Positions 23,020 to 34,059 of a DNA stretch of 64,000 nucleotides are shown piece by piece. Origin of the DNA: Owenia fusiformis (lineage: Eukaryota; Annelida; Polychaeta; Sabellida; Oweniidae); contig CAIIXF020000004.1 of the NCBI GenBank assembly GCA_903813345.2, forward strand, positions 13,893,196-13,957,195. Direction: 5' to 3'. The notes under the pieces were generated by a model. The model was not told the origin of the DNA. It saw only the letters and a program-made list of their open reading frames with translations, and searched no databases. Both the position numbers and the translations under genes were made by a program. Positions within the stretch are counted from its first letter, which is position 1, and the number at the start of each line of letters is the position of its first letter.

Positions 23020-23400
23020 CTAGTTTATCAATAGTTTATTTACGTTGTTGATTATTTGGTTGACTCTAAAAATTTCCATTGGTTTGTTTAAATGCTTCCA
23101 ATTATGTCCACGGTGAAAAAGTTTGCCAAAAATTATTATTGGTTCAATTTTGATACATTTTTTCATTTCATTAATTTGACATATCAAGTCATCTACAATT
23201 TTTTGAATGCAATTTATCACTATTTTATATTTTTTAGTGGAATTTATTTCCTTAGCCAAGTCTGAAGCGTCATTGCCGGCAATTTGTATGAATATGATTT
23301 GTGGCTTAAGGTTTTTGAAACTTTTAATAAGGTATTTTAAGTCCCTTACCTTATCACCACTTTTAAAATGCCAGGTCAATTTCACTTTTTCTTTTTCAAA
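23020..23400 (-). CDS. SGNH-hydrolase-like ORF of YR element A
   Basis: A 121-codon frame with KPQIIFIQIAGNDASDLAKE near residues 28-47; GND is the block III signature of SGNH/GDSL esterases. It lies upstream of gag, as in the other YR copies of the window. The block I GDS serine is not seen, because the part upstream was interrupted by the MITE at 23,420-23,880, and the block V DxxH was not confirmed. The role in the element is unknown; lipid or acyl-ester hydrolysis is the family activity. Confidence 0.55.
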   Translation of the reverse strand, partial: FEKEKVKLTWHFKSGDKVRDLKYLIKSFKNLKPQIIFIQIAGNDASDLAKEINSTKKYKIVINCIQKIVDDLICQINEMKKCIKIEPIIIFGKLFHRGHNWKHLNKPMEIFRVNQIINNVNKLLIN

Positions 23401-23419
23401 TGTCCTCTGGGGCCCATTA

Positions 23420-23880
23420 CTGTAGATTGGGTTAATTTGGCGCCCGCTTTAATTTGGCGAATTTGAAAAATTCGCCAATATAAATCTTCGCCAAAATTTA
23501 AAATGAATCCCCGGGAATTATCTAGAGTATTTCCTCCAGTGTATTTAGGTCACTTCCGGTTTAGTTTCTTTCAAAAATATGAAAAATGTCTCTCATAAAT
23601 TGGCTCAGAACTGGTCAGTCACTCATTAATATTCAGGGAAAAACTAGAAAGGAAAAGCGTGGTATGGTAGCAGCATCGATCGAGGTGCAAAATGTAAAGG
23701 ATGATCGCCAGTGGTCCTCAAAAGAAAAATGGACATAGCCAAACTTATCCATTTACATGGTAATTCGCAAACAGTGCGTAAGTTAATTTTCTTACATATC
23801 CGCCAAATTAAATAGCCGCCAATATGCCAAAAATGGCAAAATCGCCAAATTAAGTAGCGCCAAATTAACCCAATCTACAG
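23420..23880. mobile_element. TA-flanked MITE with 24-bp perfect TIRs
   Basis: The ends CTGTAGATTGGGTTAATTTG (continuing GCGC) and their exact complement bound 461 bp without coding capacity. It is flanked by TA (23,418-23,419 and 23,881-23,882), as for Tc1/mariner-type insertion. The equivalent empty site CCCATTATTAAATAG is present in element B at about 42,511-42,525. The interior is rich in TTTGGCGAA/TTCGCCAA words. Confidence 0.92.
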
Positions 23881-24479
23881 TATTAAATAGTTTTTGAATT
23901 AAAGAACTGCCGACTATGGCAATTTTCTTTTCCATTTCTGTAAGCAGAGAAAATAGGGAAAATAGATTTTTGTTTTTAATTATATGATGAATTTTTCTTA
24001 TTTATTAAGTTATTTTTGTGAATTTATTCAATTTAATTAAAAATGTTTAAAGTACATAAGTCTGTAAGTGAAGGCAGTGATGTTCCAGTGTTTTAGTTGC
24101 ATAACCAAGTGCATTCGCACTCTAAACTAGTCATTTAACTGGAAAACTACAAAAATTGTTGCTTTGTTAGTAATCTGACAATAGGGTGCGGATATGTACA
24201 TTATATGCATGCAAGTGCAAATATGCATATATATTCATTGTTTATTAAGATATTTCACCTTGTTTATAAAATAAAATTTATATTGGATTATTTCTAGCAA
24301 ATATTTGCAATATATCCAAAGATCTATTGTCTTTCATTATCTAAATTGCTGTTTTACCTTTATTCTATTTTTACCTTAGATTCAATCTACTTATTTTTTC
24401 GTTTGTCAAGTGAAATCTGTTAGACTTTTATTTCGTTTTTATCAGTAATATTGTTAAAATCTTACTTGATTACTACTCT

Positions 24480-24620
24480 CTATATGTTCAGTTTTTCTTT
24501 TTCAATTCAGTTTACATCTATGTGTAGCTACGAATATCGTCTAACTCTATATGTTGTTCAGTTTTTCTTTTTCAATTCAGTTTACATCTCTGTGTAGCTG
24601 CGAATATCGTCTACTGTATT
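24480..24620. repeat. ~67-bp tandem duplication in YR leader
   Basis: The unit TTCAGTTTTTCTTTTTCAAT...TACGAATATCGTCTA occurs twice. The same pair is found in element B at about 43,080-43,220, so the duplication predates the split of the two copies. Confidence 0.75.
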
Positions 24621-24874
24621 TGAATCTTGACAAAGAATCTCATCAAATCAATATCGTCAAGTAGGTGAAATGTCGTAAATCATTGTCGTTAAGTCGTAAA
24701 TAGTTCTGGAATTAAGCTTCTATAATATTAGGGTTTTTATCATTATTTATAATTATTAACTCCATAACCAACAAATGCATAAATATTTATACTTCGTATA
24801 ATTGATTTATGCTATATGAGGTTTTTCGTTGGTCATTGGAGTATGATAAATTAATATTATATCAAAGTCGCCAA

Positions 24875-25018
24875 TTAGCTCTATTAGCTAATTAGCTTAA
24901 TAATATACATTTAAGTAGGCTAAATAGAGAATGTAGTTAATTTCATATGGAGTTAAAATGCCACTAATTATAGTCTCTGCAATTATTATTGATTGCAGAG
25001 ACTATAATGACCCCATAT
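24875..25018. repeat. YR-element terminal direct repeat, copy 2
   Basis: Starts AGCTCTATTAGCTAATTAGC and contains the hairpin TCTGCAATTATTATTGATTGCAGA, ending GACCCCATAT. It marks the junction between element A and element B. Confidence 0.65.
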
Positions 25019-25228
25019 TAAATAAATCATGACAATAATTAATACTGATTTATTTATTGTCATAACTAGATTATTTTATATATCATTCAATTATCTTGTT
25101 TTAATTGATACATATTTTTAAATACATGATAATTTATAGACATTACATGAAATTAAATGTTTGATAACTTAGCTTACATAATGTTCCTGCTACTGCTGAG
25201 TATGATTATTACACATTTTGTTATATAC

Positions 25229-25345
25229 CTTATGCAAGTAACCTGCTACCGCAAGGTATTACATATTTTACATTTACATATCTAATGTAAGTGACCTGCT
25301 ACCGCTAGGTATTACATATTTTACCAATGTTGCAATAGTTCAGTT
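25229..25345. repeat. ~61-bp tandem repeat in YR 3' region
   Basis: Two copies of a CCTGCTACCGCWAGGTATTA unit with ACATATTTTAC, within the non-coding end of element B. Confidence 0.6.
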
Positions 25346-25439
25346 TGGGAATTAAGTATGCCATCATAATGTACATAATGTTACGTTTAGTCTTGTTATT
25401 TGACTCTACATTCATGTTTCTGTTTATGATCATATCTAT

Positions 25440-26230
25440 CTAATGTACTTAAGATAGGTGTTTGATATCCATCTTCCTAAGTGTTTTAATTGTTCATCTG
25501 TTAATTTTTGTTTTGAGTGATAATGTGTAGCTCCTCCTATACGGAAGCTGTGTGAAGCTATATTTAACATATTCATGTTGCATGTTTGAGAATACTTTTC
25601 AAAATCGTGAAGAGATGGGTTTGTTTTCTTTTATGAAGAATGGACCAGTTTGATATCTACGATGTTTCAAGTATTGTTTGCAATTCTCTACTGGGCAAAA
25701 TATGATGCTTATTTGCTTGTCTATGATTATTGTCTGTGGTTGTATGGTATGTTTATAAGATTCAAACCTGATTTTTAATTGGTTCTCACTATTAATGTGT
25801 ACATGGTTTATTTGTAAGTTATGTGGAGAATCTGTCATTTCACCAATTCTCAATAATCCATAAAATGCTGTTAAATACATGCATTTGAATAATATATGTT
25901 CGTACGTAGAGTGTACTATTATTGGTATATGTAGTATATTGTTTGTAACATATCTTGTGATATTGGTTGTCTAGTGTCTATGTTTGGTTTTGATTTATCT
26001 ATTCCTATGAGCATCTGTTTTTATCAAATATGCATTAGTTGGATCTGTTATGTTTTTTAAAAAATTTTTTGATAATATGCGATGGCTGAAACATATGTTC
26101 TTATTGTTGATGCAGCATAGTTCTGTTGTATTAAATAAGATATAAATAGACTAAGATTTTCTGTTGATAAAGGAAACATGTTTATATTATATAAATGGTC
26201 AAAAGTTTGTAATTTTTCCCAAGATCGCTT
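25440..26230 (-). pseudogene. tyrosine recombinase of YR element B
   Basis: Carries the catalytic half missing from copy A. 25,880-25,599 gives FYGLLRIGEM (first Arg). After a frameshift near 25,600 comes HSFRIGGATHYHSKQ (HxxR box), then LGRWISNTYLKYIR with the His/Trp position replaced by Trp and the nucleophilic Tyr. R...HxxR...W...Y is the tyrosine-recombinase signature. The N-terminal half at about 26,230-26,050 is broken. Confidence 0.75.
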
Positions 26231-26340
26231 GTACACTTCTTTGGTACCCTCCGCTTTTGCTTTTGCAATTATATTGTCTCTTATAGCTCCCAGTTCTCTT
26301 GTAATAGTTGGCTCGGTATTCTTTTGTGTATTTGATTTGC

Positions 26341-26880
26341 ATCAAAGTATCGTTATGAACTGTTGCTTCTTCGTGACGTATGCCGTCATTTACTGAACTA
26401 CCTTTGGGTGCAGACAGATTATGGATCATTCGTTGTTCATTAGGGGCTTTTTGGGTACAGTAAACATTGGTGATAAAACTAAGTTTTTCATGGGCTTTTC
26501 TTTAAAGGGACCTGCAACTTTGCCTAATTGTACTTCTTTTTTTTAACTTTACTTTGAACAGTATCTATTTGTTTAATGTTTTGGTTTAATGGTTTCGTGT
26601 TTTGTACCATGATAAGGAACTCTAAAACCATAAGTAAATCTGTATTCTAATGTGTTCTTTAGGGTTTCATCATAGCTGTGTAATGTTTAGTGTTTTTATT
26701 TTTACAGGTGTTGGTAGTTTAATTTCGTTAGTATTTTAGTTTGAATGTTGGGTTTCTTCCTTTGCCTTTTGATTTTCGAAAGGGGTTATTTTTTGCCTCT
26801 GCAATCTATAGCCCAATGTAATTGACCTTCACCACAAGCTGGGCAATAGTGATGTTTAGGACATGTGTCTCCCATTTCTC
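26341..26880 (-). pseudogene. reverse transcriptase/knuckle remnant of YR element B
   Basis: 26,341 is a deletion junction: sequence equivalent to 20,275 in element A joins sequence equivalent to about 21,405. The rest, to about 26,880, matches element A 21,405-21,945, including the zinc-knuckle region, but with indels. Confidence 0.65.
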
Positions 26881-26939
26881 ACCGTTTTCCTTATGGAATT
26901 TCTATGTTTCCTAAGTGACATCCATACATTCAAGTAGAT

Positions 26940-27690
26940 TTCATGTTAAAGGATTGGGTGAAATACACATTTAATTTTACCCTTTACGGTGTATTTACAT
27001 CCTGAATAATGTGATTTGTTAATTTTTACTACTCCCAATCCTCAAATCTTTAATAAAAAACTAACGTGGACATCGTATTTGAGAGCAATCTCTCCCAGTA
27101 GTTCTAGAAGATGGTTTTCCATGATGTAATTATGAAGCTAATAAAACCTAAAATTGACCTCATATCAATGTTTCATTCATGAATTACTGGTGGGGAAAAA
27201 TCAGTCCCCTAACATGAGTAATTAACCTCAATTGCCAATTACCTCCTACTGTGGAGAGACAACTCTCACATCTGAAGTCCACATGGTTAAAACCACTAAG
27301 AGATCAGTGCTCCCGGACTTTAGATGTAAAGAGAAGCCAATTGTTTATCAGACTTCACTAGTTTCAAATGTTACAAACTAAAGTCATTTTCAAATTAGTT
27401 TACAAGAGGGTACATGGAATTAAACCATTACATAACCAATCACTTGCATAGGTTATCCAGTCATGTCAAAACAATTCAACCTACTTTCTATTGAGTAAAC
27501 CCCAGTTTTCATTCAATTGCCAATTACCAGATTATACCTGAGTGTCATTATTTTCGTCACACTGTACTATAACGTACTGTATAATGACCTCTAATTTTAC
27601 TGTGTTATTAACACGTTGAATTTCCAGTGTTCATTATAAGGCCATGTTATCAAGATTTTTCATGTCATCAATGTTCTATTTTTCTTTGTT
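26940..27690. other. no supported gene (interior of TIR insertion)
   Basis: Plain AT-rich sequence without frame or repeat. Confidence 0.4.
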
Positions 27691-27882
27691 TCTGTCAAAT
27701 ATTTGCCTCTCAGAAAACTTCTCTTATATTGTCTCATAGTTATATTTAATAGCCCTTTGCTCTGGCATATATCTCTGTATCTAGGCTCTCAAGGCCTTTT
27801 ATTCATTACCCCTCATGGTTCATATTTTTTGCCCCCTGCTTGCACATATATTTTCAGACCCTTGGATCCTTTTATTTTAGCC

Positions 27883-28200
27883 CCTTGCTCGGGTTGCCCT
27901 TGCTCGGGTTGCCCTTGCTCGGGTTGCCCTTGCTCGGGTTGCCCTTGCTCGGGTTGCCCTTGCTCGGGTTGCCCTTGCTCGGGCATTTATATCTAGGCCC
28001 TCAAAGCCTTTTATTTTAGCCCCTTGCTTGGGCATTTATATCTAGGCCCTCAAAGCCTTTTATTTTTAGCCCCTTGCTCGGGCATTTATATCTCTAGGCC
28101 CTCAAAGCCTTTTATTTAAGCTCCTTGCTCGGGCATTATACCTTGAGGCCCTCAAAGCCTTTTATTTTAGCCCCTTGCTCGGGCGCCCCTTGCTCGGGCA
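27883..28200. repeat. minisatellites, 15-bp and ~50-bp units
   Basis: From about 27,883 to 27,980 a 15-bp unit CCTTGCTCGGGTTGC is repeated about seven times almost without change. It passes into a unit of about 50 bp, CATTTATATCTAGGCCCTCA...TTGCTCGGG, repeated four times to about 28,200. The short array seems to have grown out of the TTGCTCGGG end of the long unit. Confidence 0.9.
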
Positions 28201-28301
28201 TGTAAATCAAAATATGCTTACCACTGCTGAATGTACGTCTTGCCACTTCGAATTCCCTATTTAGAATAAACATTCACTCTACTCAATAATATAGATGTCA
28301 C

Positions 28302-29013
28302 TTAGGAAATCCAACAAAAGGCTTTTGGTATGTAAGGGTTGACTTTTTCACTTTCTGTTTTATCGACTTTTGGGCTATTTGAGGTATTGGTATCAACTTT
28401 ATAAAATGGTTTGGATTTCAGCCTCTTTGCCCCGTCTATGACATCCCATGGAGTAAGCGTGGTTGCTCTTGTTTGCCTGAATGTGCGATCGTATAAGCCC
28501 CAATTCATCCCCCTGTTTTTCATATCAAGTATTGTGTTCATGTACGACATGAGTTAAGATGCTGTGTTGGGGTATTTGAGGATGTAGATGCTGGTGAAAA
28601 TATACATTGCTTTCGACCACTCTGGGTATGTTAGATACTTTTTACCCTTGTTTTTTGGAGTGATTATTTGATTGTTGTATGAGCTGAATTTCATCTTCAT
28701 CATCAATATCATCTTTGACTAATTTGTAGAGTTCAATGAACTCATTTGCCCATATACTTTCTTTGATTTTTTGGGGTATGTTATTGCCTAATATATCTGA
28801 ATTCTGATATTGTGGACATATACCTCGCTGATTAAACATGGGGGCAGGTATAGGAGCAGGTATAGGTGCAGGTATGGAGCTATTTGGATTTTGCATTGAA
28901 GTACTTGGGGATGGGTTTGTTGAAATTTTACTGTTACTGGATGCTGCCATAGGTGTCGCCCTTTGCTGTTGAGTGATATCAGGTTTTGTTAAATTGGGCT
29001 GTGGGATGGCCAT
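28302..29013 (-). pseudogene. capsid-like gag ORF of YR element B
   Basis: 29,013-28,642 starts MAIPQPNLTKPDITQQQ, contains a PAPIPAPIPAP run, then the globular start IWANEFIELYKLVKDD. After a stop region 28,560-28,302 continues MNTILDMKNRGMNWGLYDRTFR and IPKAFCW, just before the TIR insertion. The W-E/x-FI-L...NWxxYDxxFR pattern is that of the gag-like ORF of DIRS/Ngaro elements, where the C-terminal knuckle normally follows IPxGYCW. In-frame stops are present near 28,560. Confidence 0.6.
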
Positions 29014-29029
29014 GTTTTTTTATTGGCTG

Positions 29030-29360
29030 TATTATAGGCTGCATCATGTTCATTTGTGGTAACACCTGTGTTGCATTATTTGTCCAAGAGGGGTTTATTT
29101 GGTAATAATTTGCATACTAGTATGGTGGTTGCTGTAACATAAATGGGCTCGGTTGTTGTTTGAATATGTGGGTTGGCATTGGTTGTATCATTGGTTGCAT
29201 TTGCTGAAATTGCCATTTTGGTACCATCATAGGGGGTTGCATTGTTGGGAAATATTGTTGTTGCTGTTGATTCAGTTGAGGTGGTTGACTCAACTGTTGA
29301 AGGTTCAAATGTTGGGTTTCCTCCTCTATTTGAGGTGTTGTTGTTGGTTTTTGGCATATC
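29030..29360 (-). pseudogene. Gln/Pro-rich start of gag, YR element B
   Basis: Matches 21,960-22,300 of element A almost base for base (QMQPMIQPMPTHIFKQQPSP). It is separated from the capsid-like part by a frame change near 29,020 and ends upstream at the LTR insertion. Confidence 0.6.
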
Positions 29361-29859
29361 TGAACCTTTTTTAGAATAGCTATGTTCTTTGGTGGTTTCT
29401 TAATGTAACAACCCTGGCTTATATGTAACAGTGGAGTGATTAATAAAATGTTATTAAAGGAAGTAGTACCGCTTGTGTTATACCTAATTAGTAAAAATAC
29501 ATAATAAGTATGATAAGGTTAAAATAAGGTATTTATTTCACATGTAGATTATTATATCATATTAATATGTGTTAGTAACAATTGTGGTTATTAAAGTTAA
29601 CAAATGGTTACCCTTTATGGATACCACCTGATAAAGAAGTAGTCCCTAATATATATGTCAAGTATCATAAGTCATGGTCATATCAAATGAATAAAAGTAC
29701 AAAATATAAATAAGTCATCCTTTATGGATAAACTTATATGGAAATGAATGGATCCAAGTTGAAGTGATATCCTTTATGGATTTACATAATATTATCAAGT
29801 AATTATAACTCGTAATAAATGTACATAACTAGGTCAAGTAATTGTCATCACTAATTGAT

Positions 29860-30262
29860 GAACACAAATTAATGAAGTAGTTGTCATCCTTAATGGATGA
29901 ATATAAAAAGGCTAAGTACATGTCATCCTTAATGGATGAACAAAAGTGGACTAGAATTAAGTGTTTCTCGTCCTTGAATGATGATTGTAAAATGACTAAG
30001 TAGTTATCATCCTTAATGGATGAATGTAAAAGGGGTAAGTGCATGTCATCCTTATTAATGGATGAATGTAAAAGGGCTAAGTGCATGTCATCCTTAATAT
30101 ATGAACATGAGGTTACTAAGTACATGTCACCCCTAATGGATGAGGATAAGTGGACTATGTACATGTCATCCTTAATGGATGATCATAAGTGGACTATGTA
30201 CATGTCATCCTTAATGGATGATCATAAGGTTACTAAGTACATGTCACCCCTAATGGATGACC
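29860..30262. repeat. 39-bp tandem repeat in LTR
   Basis: Units around TGTCATCCTTAATGGATGA with starts at 30,125, 30,164, 30,203 and 30,242 show a 39-bp period; less regular copies lie upstream from about 29,887. Since 39 is a multiple of three, both strands stay open through it, giving repetitive false frames. Confidence 0.85.
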
Positions 30263-30484
30263 TCTAATGAACGAACATAAGTACATGTGAAATGAATGAA
30301 GTAAAATAATCACTAGTGATAATAGCGGTTTAAAATATGTTTGTTCTACAGTATCATATGATCATGTTGAACTAAATATGTACAGAAATTGTTATGTTTG
30401 AGTTTGAGTAGAAACTAAACCATTTATATTGAAGTTTCTTAAAAGTAATTTGAAATGATACCACAATTTATTCAATAGGTGGCT

Positions 30485-30720
30485 AATAAAAGTGGCGGGA
30501 GTTTGAAATGTTACAAAATTTCCCTTATAAAATGACTAACAAATATGGCGGGGACTTGAAATGGTCCCAGACTTTACCCAATAGATGGCTAATAAAAATG
30601 GCGGGAACTTGAAATGGTCCCAGATTTTATCCAATAAATGGCTGATAAAATGGCGGGAACTTGAAATGGTCCCAGACTTTACCCAATGAATGGCTGATAA
30701 AATGGCGGGAAAATGAAATT
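30485..30720. repeat. ~55-bp tandem repeat with GGCGGGAA cores
   Basis: About four copies of ATGGCGGGAACTTGAAATGG followed by TCCCAGACTTTACCCAATRR. Each copy carries GGCGGGAA, the E2F core. Confidence 0.75.
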
Positions 30721-31129
30721 GTACCAAATTTCCAAAGAATTATAAATGCCATAATAATTGAGTAACCATAAAACGTGGCTGATGAAAGTGGTCAATAACA
30801 CCTAAGGAATATGACAAATTACCATCCCTGTTCACTCAATAACAATTGTAAATGTTAGATGAACGTTTTCCCTTTCCAAAAATATGAGTAATTTTCCATC
30901 CCAAAACAGTGAATTTCCATGTCTAATGTGAAAGGATTTCCAACCAAAACATGAGGGTTTTATCCATAAAATGTACCCATAATGAAGGAACTTATCCACG
31001 AAAACACAACTCAAATCACTGCAAGGAATTTCTCCCCAAAAATTATAAGGCTTTTACCCATAAGCTTTTGATATAAAACGTCCGTAAAACAGTAAAGATT
31101 TGTTCCCTCAAACATGATTGACAAAACAG

Positions 31130-31275
31130 GTAAAGTTTTCCCGCCAAAAAGGTGTAATTGCCCGCCAAAAGGGTAGTATTTTCCCGCCAAAAAACATAAT
31201 TACCCACCAAAAGGCATTATTACCCGCCAGAAGGCATAATAACCCACCAGAAGGGTTGAATTTTCCCGCCAAAAG
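31130..31275. promoter_or_regulatory. cluster of E2F-consensus motifs in LTR
   Basis: TTTTCCCGCCAAAA occurs at 31,136-31,149, 31,179-31,192 and 31,261-31,274, with four weaker CCCRCCARAAGG copies between. TTTSSCGCSAAA is the E2F/DP consensus. The right LTR keeps one near-complete copy at 39,150-39,162. Regulatory use is inference. Confidence 0.45.
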
Positions 31276-31990
31276 GTGAGTATAAAACATAGGCTTGAAA
31301 TATAACCTGGGAACCTCTCGATAAAATGGTTTATTTATAATGACTAGACATTGCCTAAACACCTAAACACTGCAGCCGAAAATGTATTCAAAGTTATAAA
31401 TGACCTCCTATCTAAGAAATATGAGTATAAATAGAAGGGGAGTATACTTGCAACGTGGTATAATGAATTGAATGAAATACTGGGTTATAAAATTGTATGC
31501 AATTTGAAATGGTAGACTCCAAACGCTAGAAATTCCAATGATTTTCTAAATGAAGTTCACATTATGTAGATGACCATAAATAAATGAAGTAACTATGAAG
31601 CAACTATGAAGCCACCGAATGTATGAAAGAATGTAATTATTTAGGCCTACCCAAGTTTCAGCTGTTGAAGTTGAAGCCATGATGGGAGCACGTCCGTCCC
31701 TCAGCATGTTGCACATATACTACCTCGAACTATGTTCGCGGGCTCACGATCATGTGATCTTCAATCTCGAATCTCACGAGATTTTAAACGAAACCGGAAG
31801 TATTTTAACCAGGGATTTGTAGAAACATTATTTTCAGTAAGTAAAATATATAAAGTAAAATATCGACCAGGTCCCTTTGCCATACTGGCGATATAATACA
31901 AATGTCGGGCCCCTGGTCACTACATTACTCCCCTAAAAAATGAAGTCTGACCCAGACTTACCCAGACTTACCATATATATTATATATGTA

Positions 31991-33060
31991 CGAGGGTTGT
32001 CCCAGAAGTAATGCACTATATGCTCTAACTTTATTAATAATTTATATTTTTCCATGAAAATTTCAGTAAATGTTCCTTAGAGACATTTTGATTATTATAA
32101 AAATTTTCAGGTTGACTGATAAAACTATATTGGTGTTATAATAAAATCAAGTTGGTGAGTTTGGGTAGGGTGGGGCAGGTTATAGAGTCACGTCAAAAGT
32201 AATAAAAAAATGAAAATATGAAATAATTAATCAACAAAATACCATTTTGTGCAGCTCTAAGAAGTATGCTCAAAAATACATTTTAAGATGCTAAATTACT
32301 ATTAGCACATCCAAGATTTAATGGATGTATATTGCACAGTGTTAACCATTTCACATTTTCTCAAAATATTGCCCTTTTCATGTTATGTACTTTTGATGCC
32401 TGTCAGGTCAAACACTCTTGGCAATTCCTTCCACTGTGACTTGTCGAGTTTTTGTCTCCCATGCTTGGAGTTGTCATTCAGGGTCAAATCATCTCTTTTA
32501 AATCTCTTCTGCCACCTCATAATTATAGTTCTATCTGGTATATACTCCTTATATACTTTCTTCATGGTAGCATAAGTTTTGCAAGGCTGTGAGTCGAAGT
32601 GAAGTATGAAATTACGCCACCAAACACAAGGCCTTCTGTTATCAGGTGAGAATTGCAGCCATTTTTGCAATTTATTGACTGTGACTGTATTTGAATTTGT
32701 GACTATTGAAACGTGGTATTGTGACATCACGGTGCTAAATGTCATTATTTGTACTTGGTTAACATCATGCTGAATAAATTTAACAATTTCAGAAACATTT
32801 TGATCATTTAAAGGAAAGAAATATTTATAAAATAACACTTTAGATCTTTTCATAATTAGAAAAATTGGTACCTGCCCCGCCCACCCCTACCCCCATGTTG
32901 TTATAGCAACCATATTAAGACTTAGTATTAATGTTTGATGCTGAAACTTCAGGATATAATTGATAAGACTTCAACTGTTATATACACAAAATTTCAGCTG
33001 AATTGAAGGATATTGAAGAAAGGTAGAGCATATAGTGCATTACTTCTGGGACAACCCTCG
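31991..33060. mobile_element. mariner-like element, ~37-bp TIRs
   Basis: The ends CGAGGGTTGTCCCAGAAGTA (37 matching bases in total) are inverted and flanked by TA (31,989-31,990 and 33,061-33,062). It is 1,070 bp long, close to full mariner length, but only part of the transposase can be read. It lies inside the LTR element, so it is younger. Confidence 0.9.
32383..32853 (-). pseudogene. mariner transposase, N-terminal part
   Basis: A 156-codon frame. Residues about 90-140 (CKTYATMKKVYKEYIPDRTI, then WQKRFKRDDL and NSKHGRQ) match the Mos1-type helix-turn-helix domain, including the W-KRFK block before the (A/G)RP-like linker. The preceding 80 residues are not typical, and the DDD catalytic part is missing, so the copy is non-autonomous. 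Confidence 0.65.
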
Positions 33061-33349
33061 TATATGCATAATATTTAATGTTAAACAATATTCAATGCTC
33101 AATAATATTCATGTCAATGTTACAATGTTTCTTACCACACATAGAGTTTCAGCATATCGGCATCCATGATAATTAATAATCCTCAACACACTGAGGTTTT
33201 ATTACAGTTAGTGAATTCTGCATCTATTATAATTATCCTCAACACACTGAGGTTTAAATAATAATACTGAAGTCTTCAAAGAAATAATAGCCCTGTAAAT
33301 AAAGAATTTGCATAAATGTACATCACAATTTGATACATGTCCTCTGCGA

Positions 33350-34050
33350 ATCTCTGGCGTCTGTTTGTCATCAATAGTAGGAACATCTCCAGCAGTAGCT
33401 CCTCCTCCTCTTCATGTTAGGCATCCGCTGCTCCATCACACAATGCTAGGAATCTGTTGATATAGTATATGGCTCCAATAGGTCTCTTCAGCTGCCAATC
33501 CACGTGTCCAAGAATACATCATAATAGTCTATAGAAACAATGGAGTCAAAATTATTGGTACGGTAAAGGTGGTCAGTTGATCCTCTCTGAAGTGGGATTC
33601 CATATCCAAGACCTTTTGTCCTATAACATCAGTAGAGAGTAATCTGATTATCCTCGAGGCTTTTCCATCTGAGCATTCCTCTTGTGAGTGACCTACGGTT
33701 CCATGTAGTAAGGTCAAACAACCGTCCGCTCCCATCACTGACCAGACCAGGACTATGTCCCATGTTAGTCCAATCTTGACCTAGAACCATCTGGATGTCT
33801 GCTTCAAGGGTTGGGAGAGTCTTTTTATATCATTCTATTAATGTAACGGGACCGTTGTATCCACCATGACTGACTGTAGCCCCAAGTTAGCTACTCTCAA
33901 GGCTTTAACAAGCATGGTGCTCCCGAAATTTGTAGAATGATTATTGGTGGGAATCAGAATCTTGGTGTAATCCACACGGTCTCCTGTACACCCAATCTGC
34001 CTGCAGTTTGACCGTAACTCCTTTCCAGTAGGCATTCCAAATGTGTCTCC
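33350..34050 (-). pseudogene. interior remnant of the LTR element, unassigned
   Basis: Frames 34,035-33,838 (PTGKELRSNCRQIGCTGDRV) and 33,738-33,529 look like decayed protein in composition and lie where pro/pol should start. A stretch near 33,790-33,720 in another frame reads QDWTNMGHSPG-like, vaguely like the (I/L)G-D-L end of retroviral-type proteases. That is not enough for a call. Confidence 0.25.
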
Positions 34051-34059
34051 CTCTAGAGT

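Larger units (their letters stand above)
17277..24870 (-). mobile_element. tyrosine-recombinase retrotransposon A (DIRS/Ngaro-type)
   Basis: Reading leftward: leader to about 23,400, SGNH ORF (23,385-23,020), Gln/Pro-rich gag-like ORF with a zinc knuckle (22,352-21,796), reverse transcriptase (about 21,700-20,592), RNase H (20,569-20,135) and tyrosine recombinase N-terminal part (20,189-19,600). Compared with element B it has lost about 500 bp that encode the recombinase C-terminus (equivalent of 25,095-25,600) and the capsid-like part of gag (equivalent of about 28,300-29,013). It carries a LINE (17,689-19,492) and a MITE (23,420-23,880). The direct repeat starting AGCTCTATTAGCTAATTAGC at 17,277 recurs at 24,875. 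Confidence 0.8.
26908..28311. mobile_element. 1.4-kb TIR insertion in YR element B gag
   Basis: The word TTTCCTAAGTGACATC at about 26,909-26,924 and its complement GATGTCACTTAGGAAA at about 28,296-28,311 frame a segment that splits the gag frame between the IPKAFCW end and the zinc-knuckle part. Element A lacks it. There is no transposase inside, and the interior contains the minisatellites at 27,883-28,200. The superfamily is unknown and the target duplication unclear. Confidence 0.6.
29404..31924 (-). repeat. 3' LTR (2.5 kb)
   Basis: Begins TGTAGTGACCAGGGGCCCG and ends CCAGGGTTGTTACA on the minus strand. 30,819-31,530 and about 31,645-31,924 match the right-hand LTR with few differences. 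The left part (29,404-30,818) has no counterpart in the right-hand LTR, which is truncated there. It contains tandem arrays of 39 bp and about 55 bp. Confidence 0.7.

Noticed and set aside
27703-27996. Open frame with PCSGC repeats, looking like a Cys-rich secreted protein
   Set aside because: It is the translation of a 15-bp minisatellite inside a transposon insertion.
29829-30267. Two opposite-strand frames with 13-residue repeats
   Set aside because: Both come from the 39-bp tandem array in the LTR, which is open on both strands because its period is a multiple of three.
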